Origin: Rufibacter latericius
Lineage (GTDB): Bacteria > Bacteroidota > Bacteroidia > Cytophagales > Hymenobacteraceae
NCBI RefSeq assembly: GCF_003721515.1
Contig: NZ_RJJD01000005.1
Location: 62,001-126,000 of the forward strand
DNA length: 64,000 nucleotides
Reading direction: 5' to 3'
Part shown: positions 34,535 through 43,150 of the stretch, piece by piece
How positions within the stretch are numbered: the stretch's first letter is position 1
Layout of the letters: every line of letters begins with the position of its first letter
The notes under the pieces: model-generated
Told to the model about the DNA's origin: nothing
The model's database searches: none
What the model saw: the letters and a program-made list of their open reading frames with translations, nothing else
Program-made: the position numbers and the translations under genes

Positions 34535-35029
34535 ACACTCCTGAGGCTCTCGCCTCACTGCTTTGCAAACTGCCGGTCATAGTAGGTCCAAGTCACAGAC
34601 TTGAACCATGGAAAGGAGGGAAGGTTGAGGTTTTATTAAGTCTTTTAGCGCATTCCTGTTTCCAGTCTTTCGGGTGAGCGCCTAGGCAGGTTCCGGTGCC
34701 GACAGGCATTGCGACTGAAAGGAGCAAAGGAAGCTGGCACAGCGCGATGCCGGAAGGCGGGGCCTCGCGGCCGTGAGCGCTCGGAGCTCAGCTATGCAAC
34801 AACACTGCTCATGCACCTACGCAAACTGCAGCCCTTCGCCAGCACAAGCCAACTGCATGCACAAGACAAACCAACCCTGCGCCTGTAAAAGTGTAACGGT
34901 ATTGACACTTCTCTCACATCAACCGTAAGGACACTTCCCTCCCATCAACCTGAAACTTCAAATTCTCTAAAAACAAACAGCCGTTAACCTGTACCTTTGC
35001 ACCCAAACAACAAAGAACCCCTTCTTGCT
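34535..35029. other. Intergenic region with a GC-rich segment
   Basis: No credible coding sequence. Bases about 34680-34800 are clearly more GC-rich than the flanks and contain many short self-complementary words (for example GCGCGATGCCGG; GCGGCCGTGAGCGC), so a structured RNA or an interspersed repeat is possible. The right end carries the -7 element of the following dehydrogenase gene. Confidence 0.45.
34992..34999 (+). promoter_or_regulatory. -7 element (TACCTTTG) of amino acid dehydrogenase gene
   Basis: Exact TAnnTTTG match. It overlaps the start of the longest possible frame (34997), so ATG 35030 is preferred. A TTG at -33 is not visible. Confidence 0.6.
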
Positions 35030-36256
35030 ATGAAAGACCTCCTCGCCAAATTTGAGAACAAGCGCCCCGAAATCGTTTTTGAGTGGAAAGATGCTGAAAC
35101 CGAGGCCGAAGGCTGGGTGGTCATCAATTCGTTGCGCGGCGGCGCGGCCGGAGGCGGAACGCGCATGCGCAAAGGCTTGGACAAACGCGAGGTAGAATCG
35201 CTGGCGAAAACCATGGAGGTGAAGTTCACGGTATCAGGCCCGGCCATTGGCGGCGCAAAGTCAGGAATCAACTTTGATCCGGCAGACCCAAGAAAGCAAG
35301 GCGTGTTGGAGCGTTGGTACCGGGCGGTGTACCCGTTGCTCAAGAATTATTACGGCACCGGCGGCGACCTGAACGTGGACGAGATTCATGAGGTGATTCC
35401 CATTACCGAGGAATACGGCCTGTGGCATCCGCAGGAGGGCATTGTGAACGGACACTTCAAGGCTACCGAGCCGCAGAAAATAAATAAGTTGGGCCAGTTG
35501 CGCCAAGGTGTGAGTAAAGTGCTGGAAGACGCACATTTTTCTCCTTCCCTGCCCCGCAAATACACCGTGGCCGATATGATCACGGGCTACGGCGTGGCCA
35601 AAGCGGTAGCCCATTACTATGAACTGTGGGGTGGCGGGCTGCAAGGCAAACGGGCAATTATACAGGGGTGGGGCAACGTGGGCGCGGCGGCGGCCTATTA
35701 TCTGGCCTCGGAGGGCGTGAAAATTGTGGGCATTATTGACCGAGCCGGCGGACTGATCAACGAAGAGGGCTTCTCTGCCGAGGAAATCACTCAGCTTTTC
35801 CTTAACCGCGTGGGCAATGCCCTGCAGGCCGAGAACCTACTGTCTTTTGAGGAGGTGAATACCCGCGTCTGGGATTTGAAGTCCGAGATTTTTATTCCGG
35901 CGGCGGCTTCGCGGCTGGTATCTACCGAGCAGGTGGAGCGCATGCAACGGAACGGTCTGGAGGTGATTTCCAGCGGAGCCAACGTGCCGTTCAAAGATCC
36001 GGAGATTTTCTTCGGGGCTACCGGCGAGTTCGCCGATCAGCAGGTATCCGTCATTCCAGATTTTGTGGCCAACTGCGGCATGGCGCGCGTGTTTGCCTAC
36101 TTGATGGAGCAGGATGTGGAAATCACGGATGAAGCCATCTTCACTGATATCGCCCGCACCATCAGGCTGGCGCTGGAGAAAGCTCACGTACGCAATCCGC
36201 AGAAAACCGAGATCGCCAAGACGTGCTTCGAAATTGCCTTAAGCCAGTTGTTGTAA
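35030..36256 (+). CDS. Glu/Leu/Phe/Val dehydrogenase family protein
   Basis: A 408-residue amino acid dehydrogenase. The dimerisation/substrate domain (about 20-170) has SLRGGAAGGGTRM and GPAIGGAKSGINFDPAD, where the catalytic Lys aligns to GGAKSG. The NAD(P) domain (about 190-350) has IQGWGNVGAAAAYY. It is clearly distant from the hexameric enzyme at 19509-20804, so a different substrate (branched-chain or aromatic amino acid) is possible. ATG 35030 was chosen because the -7 element lies just upstream. Two palindrome elements follow. Confidence 0.85.
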   Translation: MKDLLAKFENKRPEIVFEWKDAETEAEGWVVINSLRGGAAGGGTRMRKGLDKREVESLAKTMEVKFTVSGPAIGGAKSGINFDPADPRKQGVLERWYRAVYPLLKNYYGTGGDLNVDEIHEVIPITEEYGLWHPQEGIVNGHFKATEPQKINKLGQLRQGVSKVLEDAHFSPSLPRKYTVADMITGYGVAKAVAHYYELWGGGLQGKRAIIQGWGNVGAAAAYYLASEGVKIVGIIDRAGGLINEEGFSAEEITQLFLNRVGNALQAENLLSFEEVNTRVWDLKSEIFIPAAASRLVSTEQVERMQRNGLEVISSGANVPFKDPEIFFGATGEFADQQVSVIPDFVANCGMARVFAYLMEQDVEITDEAIFTDIARTIRLALEKAHVRNPQKTEIAKTCFEIALSQLL

Positions 36257-36267
36257 CTCAAAACTTA

Positions 36268-36302
36268 GTTTCGGGCCTGGTTTCAGAGAGATCAGCCGAA
36301 AC
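36268..36302. repeat. Intergenic palindrome element, copy 20
   Basis: GTTTCGGGCCTGGTTTCAGA then GAGATCAGCCGAAAC, 11 bp after the dehydrogenase stop codon. Confidence 0.65.
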
Positions 36303-36333
36303 GAGGGGCTGTATATTATAAAACATATCTGCC

Positions 36334-36369
36334 GTTTCGGGCCGGTTTTACAGAAACCAGGCTTGAAAT
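36334..36369. repeat. Intergenic palindrome element, copy 21
   Basis: GTTTCGGGCCGGTTTTACAG then AAACCAGGCTTGAAAT, inside outer arms ATCTGCC (36327-36333) and GGCAGAT (36370-36376). Tandem to copy 20. Confidence 0.75.
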
Positions 36370-36460
36370 GGCAGATGCGTTTTAAAGCGTTCCTTCCGGA
36401 TAGGAAAATGTTGTCCAGATAAAGGTTAGCCCTGAGGAAAATTTTGTGCGGGGTTAATGC

Positions 36461-36838
36461 TTATTGCTTTTTGAACCCTACCTTCTCCAGCTTAGTTACA
36501 TCGGCTTCCTGCACCCTTACTTTGAAGGTGCGGCCGGTGGGGCAATGGCAGGCGGCACAGGTGACCAGATCAGCGGGAGCCGGTGTGAGGGTGACCTCTA
36601 AAACGGTAAATCCCTGGTCCTGCACATACTTTTTCACGCAAACTTTCGTGTCTGGAGTTGTATTGCAGTACCCCCAGGGGTTGTTCCCGCACTGAAGTTC
36701 AGCGAAGGCGAGCCACTGACCACCGGTCTCGGCAGTTTGCTCCGCCTCCTGGGTGATATCGTTTTCGGGAATCTGGCAGGCGGTCACGCTGAGGAACAGC
36801 CCTAGGGCAAAAAGCTGGAATAAGATTTTTCGTTTCAT
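36461..36838 (-). CDS. Small Cys-containing lipoprotein
   Basis: A 125-residue predicted lipoprotein. ATG 36838 opens a standard signal (MKRKILFQLFALGLFLSVTAC), whereas the longer frame does not. The mature part has paired Cys segments (LQCGNNPWGYCN; KVCVKKY; VTCAACHCPTG), so disulfides are likely in the periplasm or on the surface. I do not recognise a named family. It is divergent from mscS with a 71-bp gap. Confidence 0.72.
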   Translation of the reverse strand: MKRKILFQLFALGLFLSVTACQIPENDITQEAEQTAETGGQWLAFAELQCGNNPWGYCNTTPDTKVCVKKYVQDQGFTVLEVTLTPAPADLVTCAACHCPTGRTFKVRVQEADVTKLEKVGFKKQ

Positions 36839-36909
36839 AGATTTGCCATTCATTTCTTGTAAGACCCTTGTCTCCATGTATTGGTTGCAGGCAGCCAAAC
36901 TTTTAACAG

Positions 36910-38022
36910 ATGCAGAACCAGGTTTCAGATATTTTACGCTTTGTCTTTCTGGGAAATACGGTGCAGCAATACCTCATTTTCGTGGGGATCATGCTGTGCG
37001 GTTTCCTGTTCAAAACGGTGGCCTCGCGGCTGCTGTCTACCATCCTGTTCCGGGGAATCATCAAGCGCATCAACCAAGATGTGACCAAAGAGGAGTTCAA
37101 GCGGCTGCTGGTGACTCCGCTGGAGGTGCTTGCCTTTTTGGTGTTTCTCTACATCGCCTTTGACAACCTCAACTATCCGCCGGAACTGGGGTTGCCGGGG
37201 AAAGAAGAGCTGGGCCTCAAGCGCGTGCTGCAACGCATCTACAGCATTTTCCTGATCTGCTCGCTTACGTGGGTCATCTTGCGGCTGGTGGACTTCATCG
37301 GGATGATGTTTTCCAAAAGAGCCGCTAAAACGCTCTCCAAGCTAGATGACCAACTGGTGCCGTTCTTCGTGGATTTCACCAAGGTGATTCTCGTCATCAT
37401 CGGGTTCTTCGTGATTTTGGGGGCGGTGTTTAAGGTGAACGTAGCCGGTTTGGTAGCTGGTCTGGGAGTAGGTGGTTTGGCCATCGCGTTTGCCGCGAAG
37501 GAAAGTTTGGAGAACCTATTGGCCTCTTTCACCATTTTCCTGGATCATCCGTTTGTGGTGGGCGACCTGGTGCAGGTGGGCGAGATAACCGGCACCGTGG
37601 AGAAAATCGGTTTTAGAAGTACCCGCATCCGGACGCTGGAGAAAAGCTACGTGACGCTGCCCAACAAAAGCATGATTGATAAACCACTGGACAACCTCAC
37701 GCTGCGCACCTTCCGACGGGTAAAGTTTGACTTGATGCTTACTTACAACACCACCTCGGAACAACTGAAAGCCATTGTCACTGATATCCAAGCCTTGATA
37801 GATGCCTACCCACGCACAAACCAGGATGGCCGCGTGCGGTTCTTCAACCTAGGTCCTCACTCCAAAGAAATTATGGTGCTGTACTTCATCGACACCATTG
37901 ACTACGACCAGTACATTGACGTGAAAGAGGAGATTAACTACCAGATTGTGGAGATTGTGGAAAAACACGGCGCCAAGTTCGCGTTACCAAGCCAGACCGT
38001 GTTCGTGAAGCAGGAAGAGTAG
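36910..38022 (+). CDS. mscS: Small-conductance mechanosensitive channel
   Basis: A 370-residue MscS-type channel that opens under membrane tension. Helices lie near 20-37, 70-86, 112-134 and 155-175. The pore-lining Gly/Ala-rich helix is VAGLVAGLGVGGLAIAFAAKE (about 178-198). The beta domain follows with DLVQVGEITGTVEKIGFRSTRI. The C-terminal alpha/beta domain continues to residue 370. It protects against osmotic downshock. It is divergent from a lipoprotein gene, and a repeat-rich gap follows. Confidence 0.93.
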   Translation: MQNQVSDILRFVFLGNTVQQYLIFVGIMLCGFLFKTVASRLLSTILFRGIIKRINQDVTKEEFKRLLVTPLEVLAFLVFLYIAFDNLNYPPELGLPGKEELGLKRVLQRIYSIFLICSLTWVILRLVDFIGMMFSKRAAKTLSKLDDQLVPFFVDFTKVILVIIGFFVILGAVFKVNVAGLVAGLGVGGLAIAFAAKESLENLLASFTIFLDHPFVVGDLVQVGEITGTVEKIGFRSTRIRTLEKSYVTLPNKSMIDKPLDNLTLRTFRRVKFDLMLTYNTTSEQLKAIVTDIQALIDAYPRTNQDGRVRFFNLGPHSKEIMVLYFIDTIDYDQYIDVKEEINYQIVEIVEKHGAKFALPSQTVFVKQEE

Positions 38023-38068
38023 CTGATTTGAAGATGTGGAGATGAGTCTGATGACCGGCGGCTGAGGT

Positions 38069-38093
38069 AGGGGCAATCCCTTGGGGTTGCCCT
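38069..38093. repeat. 25-bp interspersed repeat (family at 30909)
   Basis: Starts AGGGGCAATCCC and ends GGTTGCCCT. It is itself an imperfect palindrome and has four differences from 30909-30933. Confidence 0.65.
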
Positions 38094-38108
38094 TTCGCAA
38101 GTACCTCC

Positions 38109-38167
38109 TTACAGGGTAACGAGACTACATGGCCGGGTTATTCCGTAGCGACGTTACCCTGTAACGT
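38109..38167. repeat. Inverted repeat cluster
   Basis: TTACAGGGTAACG (38109-38121) is exactly complementary to CGTTACCCTGTAA (38152-38164). The right arm is also palindromic by itself (ACGTTAC-CCT-GTAACGT, 38151-38167). A REP/BIME-like arrangement. Confidence 0.65.
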
Positions 38168-38274
38168 CGTACACATTCTTTCTTGGCCCCACAATTATAG
38201 TATCATCCCCAACAAAGGCAACAGACATTTCTCTTCAGAAACATCATTTTGGGGTTCGCCCAATGTTAAAGCAA

Positions 38275-38324
38275 ACTCCCTGTTTAGCGGCTGATTTTAC
38301 AGAATTGGCCACTAAACAGGGAGT
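38275..38324. terminator. Palindrome element 22 with extended terminator-like arms
   Basis: The element core is 38282-38317. The outer arms ACTCCCTGTTTAG (38275-38287) and CTAAACAGGGAGT (38312-38324) pair perfectly over 13 bp. It follows the TerB-like gene by 22 bp. Confidence 0.7.
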
Positions 38325-38345
38325 GCTTTGAGAATGGGATTACTG

Positions 38346-39197
38346 TTACCAGCCGGAGCCTCTTCGGCCGCCGCCCAGAATACCGCCTAGCAGGCTGCCT
38401 AAGCCTCCGCCGCCCATTCCGGAGCCATAGCCACGTCGGCCGCCTAAGCCGCCCAGAATGGAAGCCATGGAGCCCAGGCCACCCATGCGGCCACCGCCGT
38501 ACATGCCGCCTCTGCCCATCATTCCGCCTCCCATTCCGCCGCCTAACAGGCCGCCCAGCAATCCGCCTAAGCCTCCGCCCATGCCCATGCCGCCACCCAT
38601 CATTCCACCGCCGTAACCGCCGCCATATCCGCCCCGGCGTCGGTTCATCATGCCACTGATCACAATGGGAGCCAGAACGCCCAACATCCCGGTCACCATG
38701 CCCGTGGAAATGCCAGAATTCTTGAACATATCGCCAAAACCGCTTTTATTCAGGAACGATTGCGAAGTTGGGTCTTCGCCTTGTTGCTGGGCTTGGTTGG
38801 CTTTGTCCACAAACTGGTCCAGAATGCTGAACTGTTTCTGGTCAATGCCCAGGTATTTGCTTACCTCCGCAATACGCTGCTGTTCATCGGCGGTGTACTG
38901 CCCGTCAGACTTCGCGAAGCTGATAATATCGGTGATGAAAGAGAACCGCAGCGGGCTGCCTTTGAGCACATCCAGGCACCGTTGCAGACTTATTTGGGAA
39001 GGATTTTTAGCGATAGAGATAATTTCCTGCTGTAGGTTCTCGGGCAGTTCTGCCGCTTCGCTGGTGAGTTGCAGAAACTGAATTTCGTCTTCAGACACAT
39101 GTCCGTCTGCCGAGGCAATGGTCGCCAATGCGCCCAGGTAAGCTCCTTTTTCCTGATCTGAGTAATCTTTCAAAAGAGTGGTGGTTTCTTCAGCCAT
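38346..39197 (-). CDS. TerB-like protein with Gly/Met/Arg-rich repeat tail
   Basis: A 283-residue protein. Residues 1-130 are helical and acidic in TerB style (ATIASADGHVSEDEIQFL; FAKSDGQYTADEQQRIAEV). A hydrophobic stretch near 163-180 (TGMVTGMLGVLAPIVI) may insert in the membrane. From about 187 to the end the protein is almost only Gly, Met, Arg, Tyr and Leu in repeated GGG-rich units (GGLLGGLLGGGMGGG). TerB domains are linked to tellurite and stress responses, but the biochemical role is unclear. Low-complexity tails of this kind can drive assembly. A hairpin with a palindrome element follows. Confidence 0.75.
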   Translation of the reverse strand: MAEETTTLLKDYSDQEKGAYLGALATIASADGHVSEDEIQFLQLTSEAAELPENLQQEIISIAKNPSQISLQRCLDVLKGSPLRFSFITDIISFAKSDGQYTADEQQRIAEVSKYLGIDQKQFSILDQFVDKANQAQQQGEDPTSQSFLNKSGFGDMFKNSGISTGMVTGMLGVLAPIVISGMMNRRRGGYGGGYGGGMMGGGMGMGGGLGGLLGGLLGGGMGGGMMGRGGMYGGGRMGGLGSMASILGGLGGRRGYGSGMGGGGLGSLLGGILGGGRRGSGW

Positions 39198-39247
39198 AGT
39201 TTCAATGTGTTGGTGTAGAATTACACAAACGACACGGCTTAAAACGA

Positions 39248-39295
39248 GTTGGCGTTTAGGGCCGCTTTTTCTGAAAACCAGCCCTAAACGCCAAC
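39248..39295. terminator. Palindrome element 23 with perfect 15-bp arms
   Basis: GTTGGCGTTTAGGGC (39248-39262) pairs exactly with 39281-39295. The core is 39254-39289 with the centre CTTTTTCTGAAAA. It lies 17 bp after the stop of the serine hydrolase gene. Confidence 0.8.
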
Positions 39296-39312
39296 AGAAT
39301 TCCCTCTTCTCT

Positions 39313-40485
39313 TTACTTCTTTACCGAGGCCAGAATGCGCTTGAAGAACTCGTCTCCGTTGGTGCCGTGCCAGCGCCATACCACCACTAGATCATGCTCC
39401 GGATCTACCCAAATGGTGTTGGAACCCGCGCCCAATGCCGCAAAACTAGTGGCCGGGGCACTAGACCATTGCTTTTTCTGGGTGTTCAGCCACCAGAGAT
39501 AGCCGTAATCAGGGCCATGCGGGCCGGGCGTGGTCGCTTTCTTCACCCATTCTTTAGACACGATCTGCTTGTTCTTCCACTTGCCTTCCCGCAGGAACAG
39601 ATAGCCGAAACGGGCTTCGTCACGGGTGTTGATCCAGAGGCCGCCGCCCCAACGGGTACCGCCGCTTACGCTGGGCAATTGTTTGCCGTCTACGTCCACG
39701 TAAGAGTTCTTATAGGGCAGGTACTGCCACGTATCAGAAGCGCCAATAGGGTTCATGATCTGCTCTTTCAGGACCTCTGGCAGGGGCTTTTTCCAGAGGC
39801 GCAGCAGTGATAGAGAAAAGCGATTAATGCGCACATCGTTGTACTCATAGAAGGTGCCGGGCTCTTTGAGTTCTCTTGGTTTGCGTTCGCCGTTGCCAAA
39901 TTCCTCTTTCCCCACAAACGTGTGCGTCTTCCCGAAGAGTTCTCCTTCCCACTCGCTTGTCTGTTGGGCGTGGTGGTGCCAGGTCACTTTGCGGTTGTGC
40001 TCCGAGTCATAGCCGCCGTCTTTGATGTAGTTGGCCACCGGATCGTTGATGTCTTTGATCATGCCTTTGTCCAGGGTCACGCCCAGGATGGTAGACAGAA
40101 AACTTTTGGCGATGCTGTAGGTGGGATCTACGCTCTTGGTATCGCCCCACTCGGCCACAATGTAGCCGTGTCGCAGGATGATGCCGTTGGTGCCCGCCCG
40201 GCTTTTAGGAATCGGCCCCAGCAACTTCCCGAAGATTTCTTCCTGGGTGGAGAAATCCTTCGGCATCTTGGTTTCCTGGGTTTGGGCGTACAGCACCGCC
40301 TGTGACAGCAACTCGGGGTCCATGCCTACCTGCTCTGGCGTTCTCTGCTCCCATTTATCGCCTTTCTCGGGGTAATAGACTTTGGCATCCGCCGAGGCGC
40401 TTTGGGTAGTAGCAGTTGGGTTGGTCTGACAGGCAAAAAGCCCAAGCCACAGAAACGGCAGAAGCCGATGGTGTATTTTTCTCAT
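39313..40485 (-). CDS. Serine hydrolase lipoprotein (class C beta-lactamase fold)
   Basis: A 390-residue protein with a lipoprotein signal (Cys19 in LGLFACQ). The beta-lactamase/penicillin-binding fold has the nucleophile motif S124-x-x-K127 in PTYSIAKSFL and a Tyr/Asn motif around FYEYNDVRIN (212-221). A GYLWW segment follows near 330. In this superfamily many members are esterases, amidases or D-alanyl-peptide hydrolases, not resistance enzymes. Anchored in the periplasm or outer membrane. The substrate is unknown. Confidence 0.83.
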   Translation of the reverse strand: MRKIHHRLLPFLWLGLFACQTNPTATTQSASADAKVYYPEKGDKWEQRTPEQVGMDPELLSQAVLYAQTQETKMPKDFSTQEEIFGKLLGPIPKSRAGTNGIILRHGYIVAEWGDTKSVDPTYSIAKSFLSTILGVTLDKGMIKDINDPVANYIKDGGYDSEHNRKVTWHHHAQQTSEWEGELFGKTHTFVGKEEFGNGERKPRELKEPGTFYEYNDVRINRFSLSLLRLWKKPLPEVLKEQIMNPIGASDTWQYLPYKNSYVDVDGKQLPSVSGGTRWGGGLWINTRDEARFGYLFLREGKWKNKQIVSKEWVKKATTPGPHGPDYGYLWWLNTQKKQWSSAPATSFAALGAGSNTIWVDPEHDLVVVWRWHGTNGDEFFKRILASVKK

Positions 40486-40585
40486 AGGGGATTAAGGTGC
40501 TGGCTGAAAAGCAAGATAGAAAGACTTCTAACATAGAGCATCGTTTCCCGCCCATATTCTGAAAAGGAGACCAAATTCAAAAGGC

Positions 40586-40621
40586 GTTTCCAAGCCGTTT
40601 TCTACAAAACAGCCTTAAAAC
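40586..40621. repeat. Intergenic palindrome element, copy 24 (contains a stop codon)
   Basis: GTTTCCAAGCCGTTTTCTAC then AAAACAGCCTTAAAAC. The minus-strand TAA stop of the AsmA-like gene lies in its right arm. Confidence 0.75.
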
Positions 40622-43128
40622 TCAAAGTATTCTGTTGAGGGCTTTACGGTTTTGGTTTCTTTCTTTTCTGGATGTTTGCCTTGGAGAATTTCCTTTAGCA
40701 CCTTCTTCTCGCGCTTCAGGTCAGTGGCCACTTTCTGTTTTACCCGCTGCTGGTCATAGGCTACTTTGAAGTTGCCTTCCCGGCCTTTGATGGTGAGGAA
40801 CAAGTTGGGGTTGTAGGTGGGCCCGGCGGCTACCACGCCAAAGCGTTCGTCTTTGTCGCGGCGGTTGGCTTTGAGCGGCAGACGCACGTGGTAGTCCATT
40901 ACCTGGTCAAAGGTGTGCGTGCCCGAGACCGACATAGATGACAAACGGGTGGCGCTGGATTTGATTTCCATCTCGGGGATGTAGACGATGCGGTTCCTGA
41001 TGTAGAAGTTGTTCCTGATCTCAGAGAACCGGAGATTCGCCAGCTCGTCGCGTTTCACAAACAAACTGAGTTTCTGCATGGGCGCGAATTGGATCAGCTG
41101 GCCGTTCCGCAGGATGGTTTTAACCTGGGCCTGCACCAGATCGGTTCGGGGTGACAGGTGATGGTCCAGGTAGGTGTCTGACTCAATCTGGGCCGTTAGC
41201 TCGCCGCGCAGGTGCCGTTGCATGATAAAGTTCTGCCCGAAATCCTCGAACACATAAAAGAGGCTGTCCACCCGGATGTTCTCCAGGTTAGCGACAGAGG
41301 TGACCTTGATCAACGGCCTGCGGGCATCCATCCGGCCCCGGATACTGAAAGTCCCTCCACCGGCTTGCACCGCCATTCCGGGGGTAGAGAGCACCTTGTC
41401 TTTGAGCTGGATGCGCCCGTGTAATTGCCTGCCTCTAAACCGCCTGAATTTCACTTTTTGCGCCGAGGTTTTAAGGTCTAACTCCAGCCGGGCGGGCATG
41501 TTGAACGCGTAGGAAGAAGCTACCTTGCCTTTTCCTAAACCAGATAGACTTTTCGCGCCCGAGGAAGCCGTCAACACCTGATTTAAATCCAGAGACCCAA
41601 CCTTCACCTCTGCCCCTACCCGCAGCGTCTGGTTCTTCAGGAAAAGCCAGGCCAGCACGTTATGGAGAGTACCATTGGCCTGAAAATCAGAGTTGCCCAT
41701 GCGGCCCTTGAGACCGGAGACCGCCACGTCATTCTTCCGGAACAGGAACGAGCCGGTCAGGTTCGTCAAAGGCACCGGGTGCTGCCTTAACTGCAGGCGC
41801 ACTTGTTTCAAGGTAGCCTCGCCGCTGGCGCTGATTCCCGCCCCATTAGGGTTTCTCCTGAAGGCCCCTACATTTCCACTGAAGGCGAACTGCACCTGAG
41901 CCTGCCCGCTTCCGCTTTTGATGTCTTTTACCGGAAACAGCCCCAAAACGTGCCCCACATCAACTTGGGCTTTCAACTGCACCTGCAGGTCTGGGTTGGC
42001 GAAGTTCCTATATACCACCTCTCCGCTGAAAGGATTGCCCTGCAGCTTGCCCTGGATCTTGCGTAACTCCAGCACCGAGGTTTGCCAACTTTGCTGGGCC
42101 CCGTTTGTAAAGCGCCCTTCCAGGTTCACCTGCTCTATTTTCTCGCGGTAGTCTGGGTGGAAGAAAGAAGCATTTCGCGCCCCAAAAGAAAGGGTCACTT
42201 GTGGGTTCTTCCTGGAAGACATTTCTCCTTTCACCCCGCCACTGAAATACACATTCCCGCTGCTGCGGTACTTTGAAAATTGCCTGGAGAATTTGGGTGG
42301 CAGCAAGGCTAGGATAGACTGCACATCGGTGTTCTTGCCTTTGACCTGCAGGTCCAGTTGGGTTTTTCCCCGGTGAGCAATCTGACCGTTTACCTCGTAC
42401 ACGGCCCTCCCGATCTTCACCTCAGAAGGTTCTATGGAAATTTCTTTTTTCTGTGTGTTCAGGCTTAGGTGGCTGTGCAGGGTTACTTCCTTGTCTCTGA
42501 AGTAATCATTGCTGCCAATGCTGATGGCATGGATGCGGGTATTGCCGCTCGCCTCAATCTTCAGGATGGGCTCCTCCATTGACAGACTGGCCGAGACGGC
42601 GTGCGCCTGGGCCTGGAACCGCTGCTTCCGTTTCAGGTCTTGGTAAATCACCTGCACCCTCCGGAGGCTGATGCGCTGTAGTTCAAAGCTGAGTTTGTCT
42701 CCCTGAACGGTATCTGTACTCTGGTAAAAAAGATAGTTTGCCTCGCCATTAGGCAACACCCGGGCGTGTACGGTTCCGTCTTCCAGGTGCATTTCCCGAA
42801 GGTGGTAAGTGCCGCGCAACAAATCCCAAATGTCAAAGGTGCTGTAGACTTTCTTCATTCTGGCCAGCGGAACCTTGCTGCCCGGCACGGTCTCGGTTAT
42901 CTCTACATTCTCCATCCGGATGGCTACCTGCGGAAACTGCTCCCACCAGGTCACCTCTATCTTCTCCACGGCCACTTTGGTCTTGATGTGCTGATTGGCC
43001 TCGGCCACAAAAAGCCCTATGATTTTATCCTGATACAGGTACAGCACCCCTACGGCCAAGGCCATGACGAAAAAAATTCCGGCTACCCCAAAAAAAATCA
43101 ACCGACTTACCCGTTTTCTGCTTTTCAC
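40615..43128 (-). CDS. AsmA-like family protein
   Basis: An 837-residue protein of the AsmA type. It has one N-terminal membrane helix (about 9-33) and a long periplasmic, beta-rich body. Features include KTKVAVEKIEVTWWEQFPQVAIRMENVEI near 48-75 and repeated beta-strand segments. A C-terminal Lys/Glu-rich end (about 805-837) has no further helix. AsmA-like and related proteins are thought to bridge inner and outer membranes and carry lipids. That role here is inference. A good Bacteroidota promoter lies upstream at 43151-43181. Confidence 0.85.
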   Translation of the reverse strand: MKSRKRVSRLIFFGVAGIFFVMALAVGVLYLYQDKIIGLFVAEANQHIKTKVAVEKIEVTWWEQFPQVAIRMENVEITETVPGSKVPLARMKKVYSTFDIWDLLRGTYHLREMHLEDGTVHARVLPNGEANYLFYQSTDTVQGDKLSFELQRISLRRVQVIYQDLKRKQRFQAQAHAVSASLSMEEPILKIEASGNTRIHAISIGSNDYFRDKEVTLHSHLSLNTQKKEISIEPSEVKIGRAVYEVNGQIAHRGKTQLDLQVKGKNTDVQSILALLPPKFSRQFSKYRSSGNVYFSGGVKGEMSSRKNPQVTLSFGARNASFFHPDYREKIEQVNLEGRFTNGAQQSWQTSVLELRKIQGKLQGNPFSGEVVYRNFANPDLQVQLKAQVDVGHVLGLFPVKDIKSGSGQAQVQFAFSGNVGAFRRNPNGAGISASGEATLKQVRLQLRQHPVPLTNLTGSFLFRKNDVAVSGLKGRMGNSDFQANGTLHNVLAWLFLKNQTLRVGAEVKVGSLDLNQVLTASSGAKSLSGLGKGKVASSYAFNMPARLELDLKTSAQKVKFRRFRGRQLHGRIQLKDKVLSTPGMAVQAGGGTFSIRGRMDARRPLIKVTSVANLENIRVDSLFYVFEDFGQNFIMQRHLRGELTAQIESDTYLDHHLSPRTDLVQAQVKTILRNGQLIQFAPMQKLSLFVKRDELANLRFSEIRNNFYIRNRIVYIPEMEIKSSATRLSSMSVSGTHTFDQVMDYHVRLPLKANRRDKDERFGVVAAGPTYNPNLFLTIKGREGNFKVAYDQQRVKQKVATDLKREKKVLKEILQGKHPEKKETKTVKPSTEYFEF

Positions 43129-43150
43129 AAACTTTCTGATTTTCAGGCGT

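Larger units (their letters stand above)
38023..38345. other. Repeat-rich gap between mscS and TerB-like gene
   Basis: No gene seen. It holds a 25-bp repeat related to the one at 30909 (38069-38093), a 13-bp inverted repeat (38109-38164) and a palindrome element with extended arms (38275-38324). Confidence 0.6.
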
